This document shows positions 9,298 through 20,124 of a stretch of DNA of 64,000 nucleotides, in pieces. The position numbers and the translations under genes were made by a program. The stretch covers positions 1 to 64,000 of the forward strand of contig JAFGUH010000143.1 of the NCBI GenBank assembly GCA_016938615.1, in the 5' to 3' direction. This DNA is from Halothiobacillaceae bacterium. Lineage in GTDB: Bacteria > Pseudomonadota > Gammaproteobacteria > Halothiobacillales > Halothiobacillaceae. The notes beneath the pieces were generated by a model. It had not been told where the DNA came from and did no database searches. It was given only the letters and a program-made list of their open reading frames with translations. Every line of letters starts with the position of its first letter. Within the stretch, counting starts at the first letter, position 1.

Positions 9298-10191
9298 TTA
9301 GGGATGTGCCTCGGCCGGTCGTTCCCGAACCACGAGCAGGCCGGCGGCGACGATGATCATGCCGCCGAGCAGGGTCATGGCATCGGGCCATTCGGCGAAC
9401 ACCAGCCAGCCGAGCAGGGTCGCGCTGACGATCTCCAGATACTGCAGTGGGGCGAGGAGGCTGGCATCACTGCGGGCGAATGCCATCGCGATCAGCACAT
9501 GGGCGAAGGCGGCGAGTGCCCCGGCCAGGCCGAGCCATAACCACTGCCAGCCCTCGGGGGTGTCCCAGGTGGTGATCGACCAGTCGGCAGGCTGGCCGAT
9601 CAACACGAAGGCGCCCATTACCGCGATCGCTGCCCATCCCACCCAGTGCTGGAGCGCGAGGGCTTCCCGAGGCTCGCTCGTCCGGATGCGTGCCCGGGTG
9701 AGGGTCAGGTAGCCGGCATAGCAGGTCGCCGAGGCGATCGGTAGCAACGAGGCCAGCCCGTAAGCGCTCCAGTTGGGCCGCAGGGTGATCAGCACGCCGA
9801 CCAGCCCGCCAATCACGCCGATCCAACGACGCGGTGTGATCAGCTCGCCGAGAAACATCGCGGCGAACACCACCAGGATCAGCGGTTCGACGAAAAACAG
9901 GGCGATGTTGTTGGCCAGCGGAAGGTGAGCCAGCCCCCAGAAAAGGAACAGGATCGCCCCGGCGATCAGTCCGCCCAGCCAGGCGTGTTCCGCTCGCGGT
10001 CGCCCCGCATGTCGGCTGACGGCAAGGAAGGGCAGCAGGCAGAGTGTCTGGAAGACAAAGCGGAACCAGGCGATCTCGCCTACGGATAATGCCGTGGACA
10101 GCGATTTCGCGATGGCATCGGCCAGCGGGATGGTCAAGACCGCGATGGCCATGAATGCCAGGCCCTGTCGATGCTGTGGTGCCGGTGTCAC
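9298..10191 (-). CDS. EamA/DMT family transporter
   Basis: Ten-TM hydrophobic profile, EamA-like repeats (LTIPLADAIAKSLS, EIAWFRFVFQTL). Confidence 0.85.
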   Translation of the reverse strand: MTPAPQHRQGLAFMAIAVLTIPLADAIAKSLSTALSVGEIAWFRFVFQTLCLLPFLAVSRHAGRPRAEHAWLGGLIAGAILFLFWGLAHLPLANNIALFFVEPLILVVFAAMFLGELITPRRWIGVIGGLVGVLITLRPNWSAYGLASLLPIASATCYAGYLTLTRARIRTSEPREALALQHWVGWAAIAVMGAFVLIGQPADWSITTWDTPEGWQWLWLGLAGALAAFAHVLIAMAFARSDASLLAPLQYLEIVSATLLGWLVFAEWPDAMTLLGGMIIVAAGLLVVRERPAEAHP

Positions 10192-10372
10192 GTCGTCTCG
10201 CTCCGCTCTGAATCGGTGCGCAGGCTAACAAATCGAGCCCCATTCATGGTCATCCATGAGCGGGTGTCTCGCGGCGCGATCCGTTTTGACAGACGTCGGG
10301 GCGCAAGCCTACCTTTGAGCCTCTCCCCTAACGGCCGAGCCGCCGTCCATCGCCTTGCCAGAGGAGGCAATC

Positions 10373-10720
10373 ATGACCGAACTGAGTACGGCCCACTGCG
10401 AGGCATGTCGTGCCGACGCGCCCCGACTGACTGACGACGAGATCGCCCGTCTCCACCGCGAACTGGACGCCGGATGGGAGGTAGTCACGCGTGACGAGGT
10501 ACGGCAACTCGAGCGGGTGTTTCGCTTCGACAATTTCGCCCGGGCGCTGGCGTTCACCAACGCCATCGGCGAGATCGCCGAGCGCGAAGGCCACCACCCG
10601 GCCCTGTTGACCGAATGGGGGCAGGTGACGGTGACCTGGTGGAGCCACAAGATCGGCGGCCTGCACCGCAACGATTTCGTCATGGCGGCGCGGACCGACA
10701 AGGAAGCGGCAGCTTTCTGA
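10373..10720 (+). CDS. phhB: 4a-hydroxytetrahydrobiopterin dehydratase
   Basis: [48 protein letters not shown]. Confidence 0.92.
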   Translation: MTELSTAHCEACRADAPRLTDDEIARLHRELDAGWEVVTRDEVRQLERVFRFDNFARALAFTNAIGEIAEREGHHPALLTEWGQVTVTWWSHKIGGLHRNDFVMAARTDKEAAAF

Positions 10721-10789
10721 GCGTGCTCGTCCGGCCCTGGCACGGTAGCGGTGACGCGGGACCGGGAGCGAGCGAAGGCCCGAACGAGT

Positions 10790-10820
10790 CAGGGCCCGGG
10801 ACGTCCCCGGGCCCTGTTTT
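10790..10820 (+). terminator. Rho-independent terminator after phhB
   Basis: CAGGGCCCGGG / CCCGGGCCCTG 11-bp arms then TTTT. Confidence 0.8.
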
Positions 10821-10841
10821 GCGTCTGCATGGTCGGCAAGA

Positions 10842-11048
10842 TCAGTCGATGGCGAGAGTGGTCTTGGCGTTGATGCGGTAGCGAACGATACGGTTGTCGT
10901 CAACCTTGGCCTCGAACTCCTTGATGTAGATCGACTGGATGCCGTGCACGCTCTTGCTCGCCTTTTCGACGGCCTGCTGTGCCGCATCCTCCCAGGACGT
11001 AGTCGAGTCTGCGAGCACCTCGATGACCTTCATCATGTGTTCGCTCAT
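10842..11048 (-). CDS. Dodecin family protein
   Basis: About 68 aa, MKVIEVLADSTTSWEDAAQQAVEKASKSVHGIQSIYIKEFEAKV. Confidence 0.92.
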   Translation of the reverse strand: MSEHMMKVIEVLADSTTSWEDAAQQAVEKASKSVHGIQSIYIKEFEAKVDDNRIVRYRINAKTTLAID

Positions 11049-11199
11049 GATTCGCCTAATCGGGGTCCGGATGGATCTCACCGCGAGGGCAGAGGACCAA
11101 CAGGCGGGTATGTCGCCTTAGCGATCGATATCGCGTCGATTGAAAAGCGATAACGTGGCGTTTTGCTGGGCAACTGCAACCCCGAGAGTCCCGTCAGGA

Positions 11200-11403
11200 C
11201 GTGCCACCGCGGCCCAATCTGCGGCGTTGCAGCCCTTGTAGAACTTTTAGAATGTGTCGACCCTTCATGCCGGGCTGCGCCTGGTATCTGGACCCTTGGT
11301 GATCTCGGGCGATCCCGTGTGACCCCCGGGTGACACCGGGCGAACTTGGGCGAACTTGAGCGATCTCGCAGAGACACGATCGATTCGTGCAGCGTTTTCC
11401 TAG
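11200..11403 (-). repeat. TIR element copy B (diverged; second terminus not clear)
   Basis: CACGATCGATTCGTGCAGCGTTTTCCTAG end plus interior blocks ATCTGGACCCTTGG and ATCTGCGGCGTTGC matching the long form in reverse orientation. Confidence 0.65.
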
Positions 11404-12338
11404 AACCAGCGACGTCGCTTGAGCCAGAAGCCCAGCCCGATTGCCAGGCCGGCGACAAGTGACACGACCCACCAGAAGCCCATTGGGGTGTCCACCCAGG
11501 GCATGCCGCCCACGTTGATGCCGAATAGCCCCGTGATGAACCCTAGCGGCAGAAAGATCGCCGCGACGATCGAGAGCAGGTACATCCGCGTGTTGAGCTG
11601 GTCGGACAGGCGCGTGAGCAGTTGCTCGTGGATCATCGCGCCGCGCTCGCGGGCCATGTCCAGGTCTTCTACTAGCCGGGTGAGCGCGTCGGCCTGCTCG
11701 CGGATGCGTCCGCGATCGAGACCGGACAGGATCGGGCGGTTGATGCCGGTCAGCCGAAGCAGGGCGTCGCGTTCCGGTGCGAGGTAGCGACGGATCACGA
11801 TGATGGTTCGTCGCACCTGGCCGATCTGGTTGCGCAGTTCACGGTCGGCGCCTTCCAGCAAGCCGGCCTCGAGCTCGTCGATTTCCTCCTCGATCGACTC
11901 GATCATCTCGTCGACTCGCTCGGTCAGGCCCTCGATCAGTTCGAGCAACAGTTCGCCGAGCGCTGCGGGGCCAACGCCGTCGTCGAGGCGCTCGACGATG
12001 CCGGCCACCGTACGCAAGGGTTGCCGCGAAGCGGAGATCAAGCGCTCGCCGTCGAACCACAGCCGCAGGGAGATCATGTCCTCGGGCCGTCGGCCAGCAT
12101 TGAGATTGACGCCGCGCAGGATCAACAGCAGGCCGCTTTCGTGTTCGACCACTCTCGGGCGCGTGTCCTCGGCCAGCAGGCTGTCGGCCACCAACGGGTC
12201 AATCTCGGCCTGGTGTTCAAGCCAGGATCGATCGTCGCGGTCTTCCCAGTTGAGTTGAATCCAGTGCCCGACCCCGGTGTCGGTCGGGCCCGCGAGCCCC
12301 CCGCTGCCGTCGAGTTGGGTGGTCTGACGTGTGCTCAT
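11400..12338 (-). CDS. zntB: CorA-family zinc/magnesium transporter (ZntB-like)
   Basis: YLLSIVAAIFLPLGFITGLFGINVGGMPW (GxN motif) and C-terminal TM pair; start moved to 12338. Confidence 0.88.
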   Translation of the reverse strand: MSTRQTTQLDGSGGLAGPTDTGVGHWIQLNWEDRDDRSWLEHQAEIDPLVADSLLAEDTRPRVVEHESGLLLILRGVNLNAGRRPEDMISLRLWFDGERLISASRQPLRTVAGIVERLDDGVGPAALGELLLELIEGLTERVDEMIESIEEEIDELEAGLLEGADRELRNQIGQVRRTIIVIRRYLAPERDALLRLTGINRPILSGLDRGRIREQADALTRLVEDLDMARERGAMIHEQLLTRLSDQLNTRMYLLSIVAAIFLPLGFITGLFGINVGGMPWVDTPMGFWWVVSLVAGLAIGLGFWLKRRRWF

Positions 12339-12372
12339 GGACGATAGGACTCCGGTGATGGGATCGGGAGGC

Positions 12373-13584
12373 TCAGGGGGCGAGCCGGATCGATGTGGCG
12401 GCGCGCCGGGCGCGGTCACGCGCCTGCTCGATCGACTCGCCGCGGGCCAGGGCGACACCGAGCCGCCGCGCCCCGGAGACGGTGGGCTTGCCGAACAGGC
12501 GCAGTTCCGTGCCGGGCTCGGCCAGGGCTGACGCCGTGCCGGTCAGGACCGGGTGGCGGGTCTCGCCCTCGCGCACGATGGCGCAGGAAGCCGACGGGCC
12601 GCGCTGGGCGATCTCGTGGATCGGCAAACCGAGCATGGCCCGCAGGTGCAGGGCGAATTCCGACAGGTCCTGCGAGACCAGGGTCACCAGTCCGGTGTCG
12701 TGCGGGCGCGGTGAGACCTCGCTGAACCACACCTGGTCGTCCTTGACGAACAGCTCCACGCCGAAGATGCCGTAGCCGCCCAGCTCCTCGACGATGGTGC
12801 GCGCGATCTCGCCCGCCCGTGCCAGCGCCGTCTCGCTCATCGGGTGGGGCTGCCAGCTTTCGCGGTAATCGCCGTCGACCTGGGTGTGACCGATCGGCGG
12901 GCAGAGGGTGATGCCGTCGCGATGGCGGACGGTGAGCAGGGTGATCTCGTAGTCGAAGTCGATGAACGATTCGACGATCACCCGTCCGCGTCCCGCCCGG
13001 CCGCCGGACTGGGCGAACTCCCAGGCGCGCAGTGCCGTGCTCGGCTCGCGCACCAGCGACTGGCCCTTGCCCGATGAACTCATCACAGGTTTGACCACGC
13101 AGGGGGTGCCGATCTCGTCGATGGCGGAAAGAAATTGCGCCTCGCTCTCGGCGAAGGCGAACCGACTGGTCGGCAGGGAAAGGGTCTCGGCGGCCAGTCG
13201 GCGGATGCCCTCGCGGTCCATGGTCAGTCGCGCCGCGCGTGCATTCGGGGTGACCACGAATCCCTGTGCCTCCAGCTCGATCAGTGTCGGGGTGGCGATC
13301 GCCTCGATCTCGGGGACGATCAGGGCCGGCATCTCCTGGGTGATCACGCTTTTCAGCGCCGTGCCGTCGAGCATGTCGATCGCGTGCGAGCGGTGCGCAA
13401 CCTGCATGGCCGGCGCGTTGGCGTAGCGGTCGACCGCGATCACCTCCAGGCCCAGCCGCTGGGCCTCGATGGCGACCTCCTTGCCGAGCTCGCCGGCGCC
13501 CAGGAGCATCAGCCGGAGGGCCTCGGGCGAACCGGGGGCGCCCAGTTGCGCCGCGCGGGTGTCGATGCTGCCGTGATCAGCCAT
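12373..13584 (-). CDS. purT: Formate-dependent phosphoribosylglycinamide formyltransferase 2
   Basis: [45 protein letters not shown]-grasp; start overlaps trpB end. Confidence 0.94.
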   Translation of the reverse strand: MADHGSIDTRAAQLGAPGSPEALRLMLLGAGELGKEVAIEAQRLGLEVIAVDRYANAPAMQVAHRSHAIDMLDGTALKSVITQEMPALIVPEIEAIATPTLIELEAQGFVVTPNARAARLTMDREGIRRLAAETLSLPTSRFAFAESEAQFLSAIDEIGTPCVVKPVMSSSGKGQSLVREPSTALRAWEFAQSGGRAGRGRVIVESFIDFDYEITLLTVRHRDGITLCPPIGHTQVDGDYRESWQPHPMSETALARAGEIARTIVEELGGYGIFGVELFVKDDQVWFSEVSPRPHDTGLVTLVSQDLSEFALHLRAMLGLPIHEIAQRGPSASCAIVREGETRHPVLTGTASALAEPGTELRLFGKPTVSGARRLGVALARGESIEQARDRARRAATSIRLAP

Positions 13585-14770
13585 GGCCAAAGTTCTCCGT
13601 GACGTAGTCGATGTCTTTGTCGCCACGTCCGGAGAGGTTGGCCAGGATGGTGGTGCCGGGGTTCTCCCGGCCGAACTTCATCGCCCAGGCGATCGCGTGG
13701 GCCGATTCCAGCGCCGGGATGATGCCCTCGCGGCGCGAGATCTTGTAGAACGCATCCAGGGTCTCGTCGTCGCTGATGGCGTGGTAGTTCACCCGCCCGG
13801 AGGTCTTGAGGTGCGAGTGCTCCGGGCCGACGCCGGGGTAGTCCAGCCCCGAGGCGATCGAATGCACCGGCGCCGGGTTGCCTTCCTCGTCAGCCAGCAG
13901 CAGGCACTTGAAGCCGTGGATCATGCCGGGCTTGCCGAAGGTCATGGTAGCCGAGTGCTGGCCGAGCTCGGTGCCCTTGCCCAGCGGCTCGACGCCATGG
14001 AGCTGCACGTCGTCATCGTCGATAAAGCCGGCGAACAGGCCTAGGGCGTTAGAGCCGCCGCCGACGCAGGCAGTGACGTGATCTGGCAACTCGCCGGTCA
14101 TCTCCAGGTATTGCTCGCGCGCCTCGAGGCCCATTACCGACTGGAAGTTGCGTACCATCTTGGGGAACGGGTGCGGGCCGACCACCGAACCGATCGCGAA
14201 GATCGCCTCGTCGGCCTGCGAGAGATAGCTCTGGAAGGCCGAGTCGACCGCTTCCTTGAGGCTGCGGCCACCGAAGCCCACCGGCACCACGTTGGCGCCG
14301 AGCAGCTTCATGCGCGTGACGTTGGGCGCCTCCTTGGCGATGTCGATCTCGCCCATGTGGATCTCGCACTCCATACCGAAGTAGGCCGCCGCGGTTGCCA
14401 GGGCCACGCCGTGCTGTCCGGCGCCGGTCTCGGCGATCAGCTTCTTCTTGCCCATGTGCTTGGCCAGCAGCGCCTCGCCCATGCAGTGGTTGAGCTTGTG
14501 CGCGCCGGAGTGGTTGAGGTCCTCGCGCTTGAAATAGAGGTGGGCGCCGACATCGGCACTGAGATTGTGCGCGTAGTAAACCGGGGTGGGGCGGCCCTGG
14601 TAGTGCTTGCGGATGTAGCGCAGTTCGTTGAGGAAGTCGGCCGAGCGCATCAGGCGCTGGTAGGCCCGTTCGATCTCGGCGAAATGCGGCTCAAGCTCGG
14701 GGGGAAGAAAGGCACCCCCAAATTCACCGAAGTAGCCTTCCTTGGTTGGGAAATCCTTGAGGTACGACAT
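13577..14770 (-). CDS. trpB: Tryptophan synthase beta chain (divergent, no trpA nearby)
   Basis: [50 protein letters not shown]. Confidence 0.88.
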   Translation of the reverse strand: MSYLKDFPTKEGYFGEFGGAFLPPELEPHFAEIERAYQRLMRSADFLNELRYIRKHYQGRPTPVYYAHNLSADVGAHLYFKREDLNHSGAHKLNHCMGEALLAKHMGKKKLIAETGAGQHGVALATAAAYFGMECEIHMGEIDIAKEAPNVTRMKLLGANVVPVGFGGRSLKEAVDSAFQSYLSQADEAIFAIGSVVGPHPFPKMVRNFQSVMGLEAREQYLEMTGELPDHVTACVGGGSNALGLFAGFIDDDDVQLHGVEPLGKGTELGQHSATMTFGKPGMIHGFKCLLLADEEGNPAPVHSIASGLDYPGVGPEHSHLKTSGRVNYHAISDDETLDAFYKISRREGIIPALESAHAIAWAMKFGRENPGTTILANLSGRGDKDIDYVTENFGHG

Positions 14771-15028
14771 TCAACCTCCCTGCCAGCTGATTGGGTTGCG
14801 TACCTGCATGATCCAACGCCGGGCGGGCGTTGCCAAGCCCGACGGCGAACCGGATGGCGGAATGGCATTCCTCGAGCCGTTCGTCCCGGTTGTCGTGGTC
14901 TTTCCGGTCCTGCCTTCCCCATTTGGGTGCATAAAGTCTGAATAACCTATACAAAAGATATGCAATACCGATACAAACACGCCGGCCGACGCACCCGTGG
15001 GGTGCGAGCCGGCCGGGAGGATTCAAAG

Positions 15029-15943
15029 ATGTTCAATCGCCGTCTGCACCACGAGCTGGCCGAGTGCCAGGACCAGCTGCGCCAACGAAACGCCGTGCTG
15101 GATGCGGTGCGCGACTCGGTCGCCTACATCGAGTTCAGTCCGGACGGCCACGTGCTGGACGTCAACGAGCGCTTTCTCGAGACGGTTGGGCGATCAAACG
15201 GCGAGGTGATCGGGGCGCATCACCGCCTGTTCTGCGATGACGATTACGCCGCATCCACCGCCTACCAGCGGTTCTGGGAGATCCTGCGTAGCGGGGAGTC
15301 GCATTCGGGCACGTTCCCGCAGGTGACGGCCGGTGGTGATCGACTCTGGCTGGAGGCCAGCTATTTCCCGGTCAAGTCCGCGGACGGCCGGGTCGAGCGG
15401 GTGGTCAAGTTCGCCACCGACGTGACCGAGGCGGTGCTGGCCGCCCAGCAGACCGCCGACATCGCCGCCCGGGGTGCCGATTCGCTGCGCACGTCGATCG
15501 AGACCTCCGAGCAAATCCGCGAGTTGATCGCCGAGGCCAAGGCGGTGATCGGCAATCTCAACGATGAATCCAAGAACATCGAGACCATCGTCGCCACCAT
15601 CAGCGCCGTGGCCGACCAGACCAACCTACTGGCGTTGAATGCCGCCATCGAGGCCGCGCGGGCCGGCGAGCACGGGCGTGGCTTCGCGGTGGTGGCCGGC
15701 GAGGTCCGCCAGCTCGCCGCACGCACCAGCGCCGCGACCGGCGAGATTGCCGAGGTGATTCGGGGCAACCTCGACTACACCGGCGATATCGTGCAGCGCA
15801 TCGAGAACGCCAGCCGGGTGGCCGATCTGGGTCGAGAACAGGTGCGCTCGGTCGAGGCGATCGTCGAGGAGATTCGCCAAGGGGCGAGTCACGTGCTCGA
15901 ATCGGTTTCATCGATCCCGCAGCACGCAGTCGCCCGGGTGTGA
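15029..15943 (+). CDS. Soluble PAS domain methyl-accepting chemotaxis protein
   Basis: PAS region followed by [40 protein letters not shown]; no TM; start 15029. Confidence 0.85.
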   Translation: MFNRRLHHELAECQDQLRQRNAVLDAVRDSVAYIEFSPDGHVLDVNERFLETVGRSNGEVIGAHHRLFCDDDYAASTAYQRFWEILRSGESHSGTFPQVTAGGDRLWLEASYFPVKSADGRVERVVKFATDVTEAVLAAQQTADIAARGADSLRTSIETSEQIRELIAEAKAVIGNLNDESKNIETIVATISAVADQTNLLALNAAIEAARAGEHGRGFAVVAGEVRQLAARTSAATGEIAEVIRGNLDYTGDIVQRIENASRVADLGREQVRSVEAIVEEIRQGASHVLESVSSIPQHAVARV

Positions 15944-16090
15944 TCGACACGATGCGACGACGTCCCCGACGTGCGGGTGCCCGCGGCAAATCGGGGTCTT
16001 GATTCGGTCGAAACGGGCATCTACGATAAGCTGAGCTAATGCCCATAGTCTTTGGTTTGCCTCAATTCAGTGCAGCCCGCGTGTCGCGCC

Positions 16091-18445
16091 ATGCCATCGA
16101 TCGCTAATCACCATCGCCGAGCCCATTTTCGAAACGCCGTGATCATATTGGCCGGGGTCGCGGGCTTGTTCATGCTGGTCTGGTCGTACGTCGGCAGTTA
16201 TCAGCAACTGATTTCTTCGACGCAGGTAGCCGCGATCTCGCATCTCGCGGTCGAATATCGGCTGCTCGATCGTCATCAGGCGGAACTCGCCCAGCAGGTG
16301 GTCGAGGACCTGATCGACCGGCCCGCGATCCTGCGATTGCTCGCCGAGGCGGCACACGCGCCGAACGCCGCTACGCGTGCGCCCTTGCGCCGTGAATTGC
16401 ACGACCGCCTCACGCCTACCTACGAGCGGATGCGCGATAAGGGGTTCGACCAACTTCATTTCCACTTGCCCGGTGCGATCAGCTTTCTGCGCTTCGACCG
16501 GCCCGACCGATACGACGATCGTCTGTGGAAAACGCGACCCGGCATCGCCCGGGTTCACCTGGAACGTCGGCCGGTCAGCGGTTTCGAAGAGGGTCGGCTG
16601 TCGGGCGGGTTTCGCTATCTCTTCCCGCTGTTCTTCGAGGGTGAGTTCGTCGGCTCGGTAGAGGCCTCGTACGCGTTTCGGTCCTTCCTGAGCGACTACG
16701 CCGACGGGCCTGAGGTCGGCTATCGTCTGTTGCTCCCTCGGGATGCCGTGGCCAACCGAGCCGCTGACGCCGCGGAACGGGACTACATCGACTCCCAGCT
16801 GCATCCGGATTTCGTCGTCGATCGGCAAGACGAGCCGGGCACGGGGGGCGATGGGGTGGCCGGTTTGCCCGGCGGCGAGTGGAGCGCGAAGCGCTTGAGC
16901 GCGGTGGGTCGGTCCTTGCCGTCCGCCGTGCGGGACCGCATGGACCGGGGTGAGCGGTTCGCCGAGGTCACGCGTCAACCCGAGCCGGCAGTGGTCGCTT
17001 TTCTGCCGGTGCAGACCACCGAGGGAACGGTCGGCGGCTACCTGCTGCGCTACGCGCCTGCCCCCGAGGTCGCCCAGGCCTGGTCCTCGCTGTGGATCAA
17101 GGGTGGGCTCGCCGCAGTGATGGTGCTTATTACCCTCGGGTCCCTGCTGTACCTGAGCTGGCGGGAATCCGCTCGCCAACTCGAGCGCGAGCGATGGCTG
17201 CAATTGCTCAACGAGGCTCAGCGGATCGCGCAGGTTGGCAATTGGGCGTTCGACGTCCAGAGCGGAGCGCTTACCTGGTCGGACCAGGTCTTCCGCCTCT
17301 TCGGCTATCCGCCGCGAAGCTTCTCGCCGACCTACGAGCGCTTCCTTGAAATAGTGCATCCCCATGACCGTGAGCGGGTGTCAGGGGCGGTGGCCGAGGC
17401 GCTTGAGACCGGCCGCGCCTACCAGGTGACCCACCGGGTGGTATTGCCCGATGGCCATACGCGTTACATCCACGAACGCGCGGCGCTCGAACGCGATGAG
17501 AAATCGCAGGCGGTGGTCATCGTCGGTACGGCGCAGGACATCAGCGACCAGGTCGCCGCGGAGAAGGAGTCCCGAGAGGCGGCGACGATCCTGTATTCGA
17601 CCCGCGAGGGCGTGATCATCGCCAGCGAGGTCGGTCACGTGCTTTCGGCCAATCCGGCCGTCGAGCGCCTGTTGGGCCTTGACGAGAAGGCGTTGGTGGG
17701 CCGGCTGGTCGACGAGTTGATTGTCGATCACGAGCAGTCCACGCCCTTTGCCGAGGTGCGCGAGCGGCTGGATGGCAGGGGAAGCTGGGAGGGTGAGCTC
17801 TGGTTGCGGCGGTTCGGTGACGGGACCGATTTCTTTCCGGCGCGGGCGACATTCACCGCCATCACCAGCGACATGGAGGAGCGCCGTTTCGTGGTGATGT
17901 TCTCCGACATTTCCGAGGCCAAGGCGCGCGAGTGGGCCATGTGGCACCAGGCCCATCACGACGCGCTGACCGGGTTGGCGAATCGGACCCTGTTCCAGGA
18001 GCGCCTCGAGCGTGCCCTGTCAGCGGCCGAACGCCACGGCGAACGAGTTGGCGTGCTTTACCTTGATCTGGACGGTTTCAAGCCGATCAACGACACCTAC
18101 GGTCACGAGGTGGGTGACGACCTGTTGATCGTCCTCGCCCAGCGTCTGCTTGAGGTCACGCGTGAAGAGGACACGGTGAGCCGGCAAGGAGGCGACGAAT
18201 TCGCCGTGCTGGTGGCTCGCCCGGCCACCCCCGAGGCGGTGGAGACGGTTGCCGAGAAGGTCGTCGAGGCCATACACGGCCCGGTGCAGGTCGGGCGGCT
18301 GACGCTCCACCCGCGAGCGAGTATCGGTGTGGCCGTTTACCCGGACCACGGCACCACGGTCGAGGCGTTGATCGCGGCGGCGGACGAGTCGATGTACCGC
18401 CAGAAGCAGGGGCGCAAGGGTGAGGCAGGCGGCCTGATCGACTGA
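16091..18445 (+). CDS. Membrane sensor diguanylate cyclase (periplasmic sensor, PAS x2, GGDEF)
   Basis: Two TM segments flanking the sensor, PAS regions, QGGDEFAVL active site, no EAL domain. Confidence 0.87.
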   Translation: MPSIANHHRRAHFRNAVIILAGVAGLFMLVWSYVGSYQQLISSTQVAAISHLAVEYRLLDRHQAELAQQVVEDLIDRPAILRLLAEAAHAPNAATRAPLRRELHDRLTPTYERMRDKGFDQLHFHLPGAISFLRFDRPDRYDDRLWKTRPGIARVHLERRPVSGFEEGRLSGGFRYLFPLFFEGEFVGSVEASYAFRSFLSDYADGPEVGYRLLLPRDAVANRAADAAERDYIDSQLHPDFVVDRQDEPGTGGDGVAGLPGGEWSAKRLSAVGRSLPSAVRDRMDRGERFAEVTRQPEPAVVAFLPVQTTEGTVGGYLLRYAPAPEVAQAWSSLWIKGGLAAVMVLITLGSLLYLSWRESARQLERERWLQLLNEAQRIAQVGNWAFDVQSGALTWSDQVFRLFGYPPRSFSPTYERFLEIVHPHDRERVSGAVAEALETGRAYQVTHRVVLPDGHTRYIHERAALERDEKSQAVVIVGTAQDISDQVAAEKESREAATILYSTREGVIIASEVGHVLSANPAVERLLGLDEKALVGRLVDELIVDHEQSTPFAEVRERLDGRGSWEGELWLRRFGDGTDFFPARATFTAITSDMEERRFVVMFSDISEAKAREWAMWHQAHHDALTGLANRTLFQERLERALSAAERHGERVGVLYLDLDGFKPINDTYGHEVGDDLLIVLAQRLLEVTREEDTVSRQGGDEFAVLVARPATPEAVETVAEKVVEAIHGPVQVGRLTLHPRASIGVAVYPDHGTTVEALIAAADESMYRQKQGRKGEAGGLID

Positions 18446-18750
18446 GTTCAGCGACGTCCGAGCCTGTTTTCAAGGGCGCCCGGGCAGCCAGTCGAGGTCG
18501 CGCCCACTGCCTCTCACCGCCGGATGCCCGTGGCGATGTGAACACCACGCCAGAAAGAGCCCGGCCGCCTATCACGCCTATCACGCCGATCGTCGCCGCT
18601 CGGCGAGGGAAAGGCAATGCACGGCCTGAACCGACAACTCGCGTCCTCCCGGGCCGCTGTCGGCGGACGTGTTCATTCCAGACGGAACCAGGCGATCCGG
18701 CCATGTCGGTGAGAAGGGCGGCCGGGTGGCAGTCGACGCGTGCGGGCGTC

Positions 18751-19947
18751 TTATCGTTCGCCCGCCTCCGGCGTCGCCGTGATTCGGTGAATCGTGAGGT
18801 CGGCCCCCTGGAACTCCTCTTCCTGAGTCAGGCGAATACCCACGGTGCGCTTTAGCAGCCAATAGACGAGGAAACCGCCCACCAGGGCGATCGCGATGCC
18901 CACGGCGGTGCCCACCACCTGAGAAAGCAGGCTCACGCCGCCCATCCCGCCGAGCGCTTGTAGCCCGAAGATGCCGGCGGCGATAGCCCCCCAGGCGCCG
19001 CACAACCCGTGCAGCGGCCAGACGCCGAGTACGTCGTCGATCTTCCAGCGGTTTTGCGTCAGGATGAAGGTGACCACGAACAGGGCGCCGCCGACCGCAC
19101 CGATGGCGAGTGCACCCAACGGGTGCACGATGTCCGAGCCGGCGCAGATGGCCACCAGGCCGGCCAGCGGCCCGTTGTGGACGAAGCCCGGGTCGTTGCG
19201 GCCGACGATCAGGGCGGCGAGTACGCCGCCGACCATTGCCATCAGCGAGTTGAGCGCGACCAGCCCGGAGACGGCCTCCACCGACTGGGCCGACATCACG
19301 TTGAAACCGAACCAGCCCACCGTGAGAATCCACGCCCCGAGAGCCAGGAACGGGATGCTCGACGGCGGGTGGGCGGCCATGCCGTTCTTGTTGTATCGCC
19401 CGCGGCGCGCGCCCAGCAACACCACGGCCACCAGGGCGATCCAGCCGCCCATCCCGTGCACCACCATGGAGCCGGCGAAGTCGTGAAAACCCGCCCCGAA
19501 TGTCGATTCAAGCCAGCCCTGCAGGCCGAAGCGGCCGTTCCAGACCATGCCTTCGTAGACCGGATAGACGAAGGCCACCAGCAGGAAGGTGGCGGCGAGC
19601 ACCGGATAAAACTTCGCCCGTTCGGCGATCCCGCCCGAGACGATCGCCGGGATGGCGGCGGCGAAGGTCAGCAGGAAGAAGAACTTAACCAGCTCGTAGC
19701 CGTTGCCGACGCTCAGGTCGGCTGCCGTGGCATAGAAATCCATGCCGTAGGCGATCCAGTAGCCGATGAAGAAATAGGCGATTGTCGCCACGGCGAAATC
19801 ACCGATGATCTTGACCAGGGCATTGACCTGGTTCTTCTCCCGTACCGTGCCCACCTCGAGAAAGGCGAAGCCGGCATGCATGGCCAGCACCATGGCCGCG
19901 CCGATCAAGAGAAAGAAGGTGTTCGCCCCATCCTGAAAGGTGTCCAT
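18751..19947 (-). CDS. amtB: Ammonium transporter
   Basis: GANTFFLLIGAAMVLAMHAGFAFLEVG, GSMVVHGMGG, WPLHGLCGAWGAIAAG; start 19947. Confidence 0.93.
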   Translation of the reverse strand: MDTFQDGANTFFLLIGAAMVLAMHAGFAFLEVGTVREKNQVNALVKIIGDFAVATIAYFFIGYWIAYGMDFYATAADLSVGNGYELVKFFFLLTFAAAIPAIVSGGIAERAKFYPVLAATFLLVAFVYPVYEGMVWNGRFGLQGWLESTFGAGFHDFAGSMVVHGMGGWIALVAVVLLGARRGRYNKNGMAAHPPSSIPFLALGAWILTVGWFGFNVMSAQSVEAVSGLVALNSLMAMVGGVLAALIVGRNDPGFVHNGPLAGLVAICAGSDIVHPLGALAIGAVGGALFVVTFILTQNRWKIDDVLGVWPLHGLCGAWGAIAAGIFGLQALGGMGGVSLLSQVVGTAVGIAIALVGGFLVYWLLKRTVGIRLTQEEEFQGADLTIHRITATPEAGER

Positions 19948-19981
19948 CCGAGTCCCCCGTCTGAATTGCTGTGTGCACCAA

Positions 19982-19999
19982 AAGCAGGAATCGTTCCAC
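19982..19999 (-). promoter_or_regulatory. Sigma-54-type promoter of amtB
   Basis: Minus strand GTGGAACGATTCCTGCTT, GG-N10-GC, about 35 nt upstream of ATG 19947. Confidence 0.65.
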
Positions 20000-20071
20000 G
20001 CCGGCATGCCGCATCCGAGGGCAATACTCGCCCGTCCGTCGCTTTATTCTGGTGCAGTCGCGAGCACGGTC

Positions 20072-20086
20072 GCACTATGTTCGTGC
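20072..20086 (-). promoter_or_regulatory. NtrC-like enhancer site upstream of amtB
   Basis: GCACTATGTTCGTGC = GCAC-N7-GTGC, the classic NtrC dyad geometry, about 85 bp upstream of the -24 element. Confidence 0.5.
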
Positions 20087-20124
20087 GCTCGATGGCCGTC
20101 TGCCGGTTGGTTCACGCGCCTCGA

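Noticed and set aside
9285-9300. AGGTTCCTTAGG at the EamA stop resembling a lone TIR end of the repeat family
   Set aside because: Only about 12 nt match and no second terminus was found; possible relic but not supportable.
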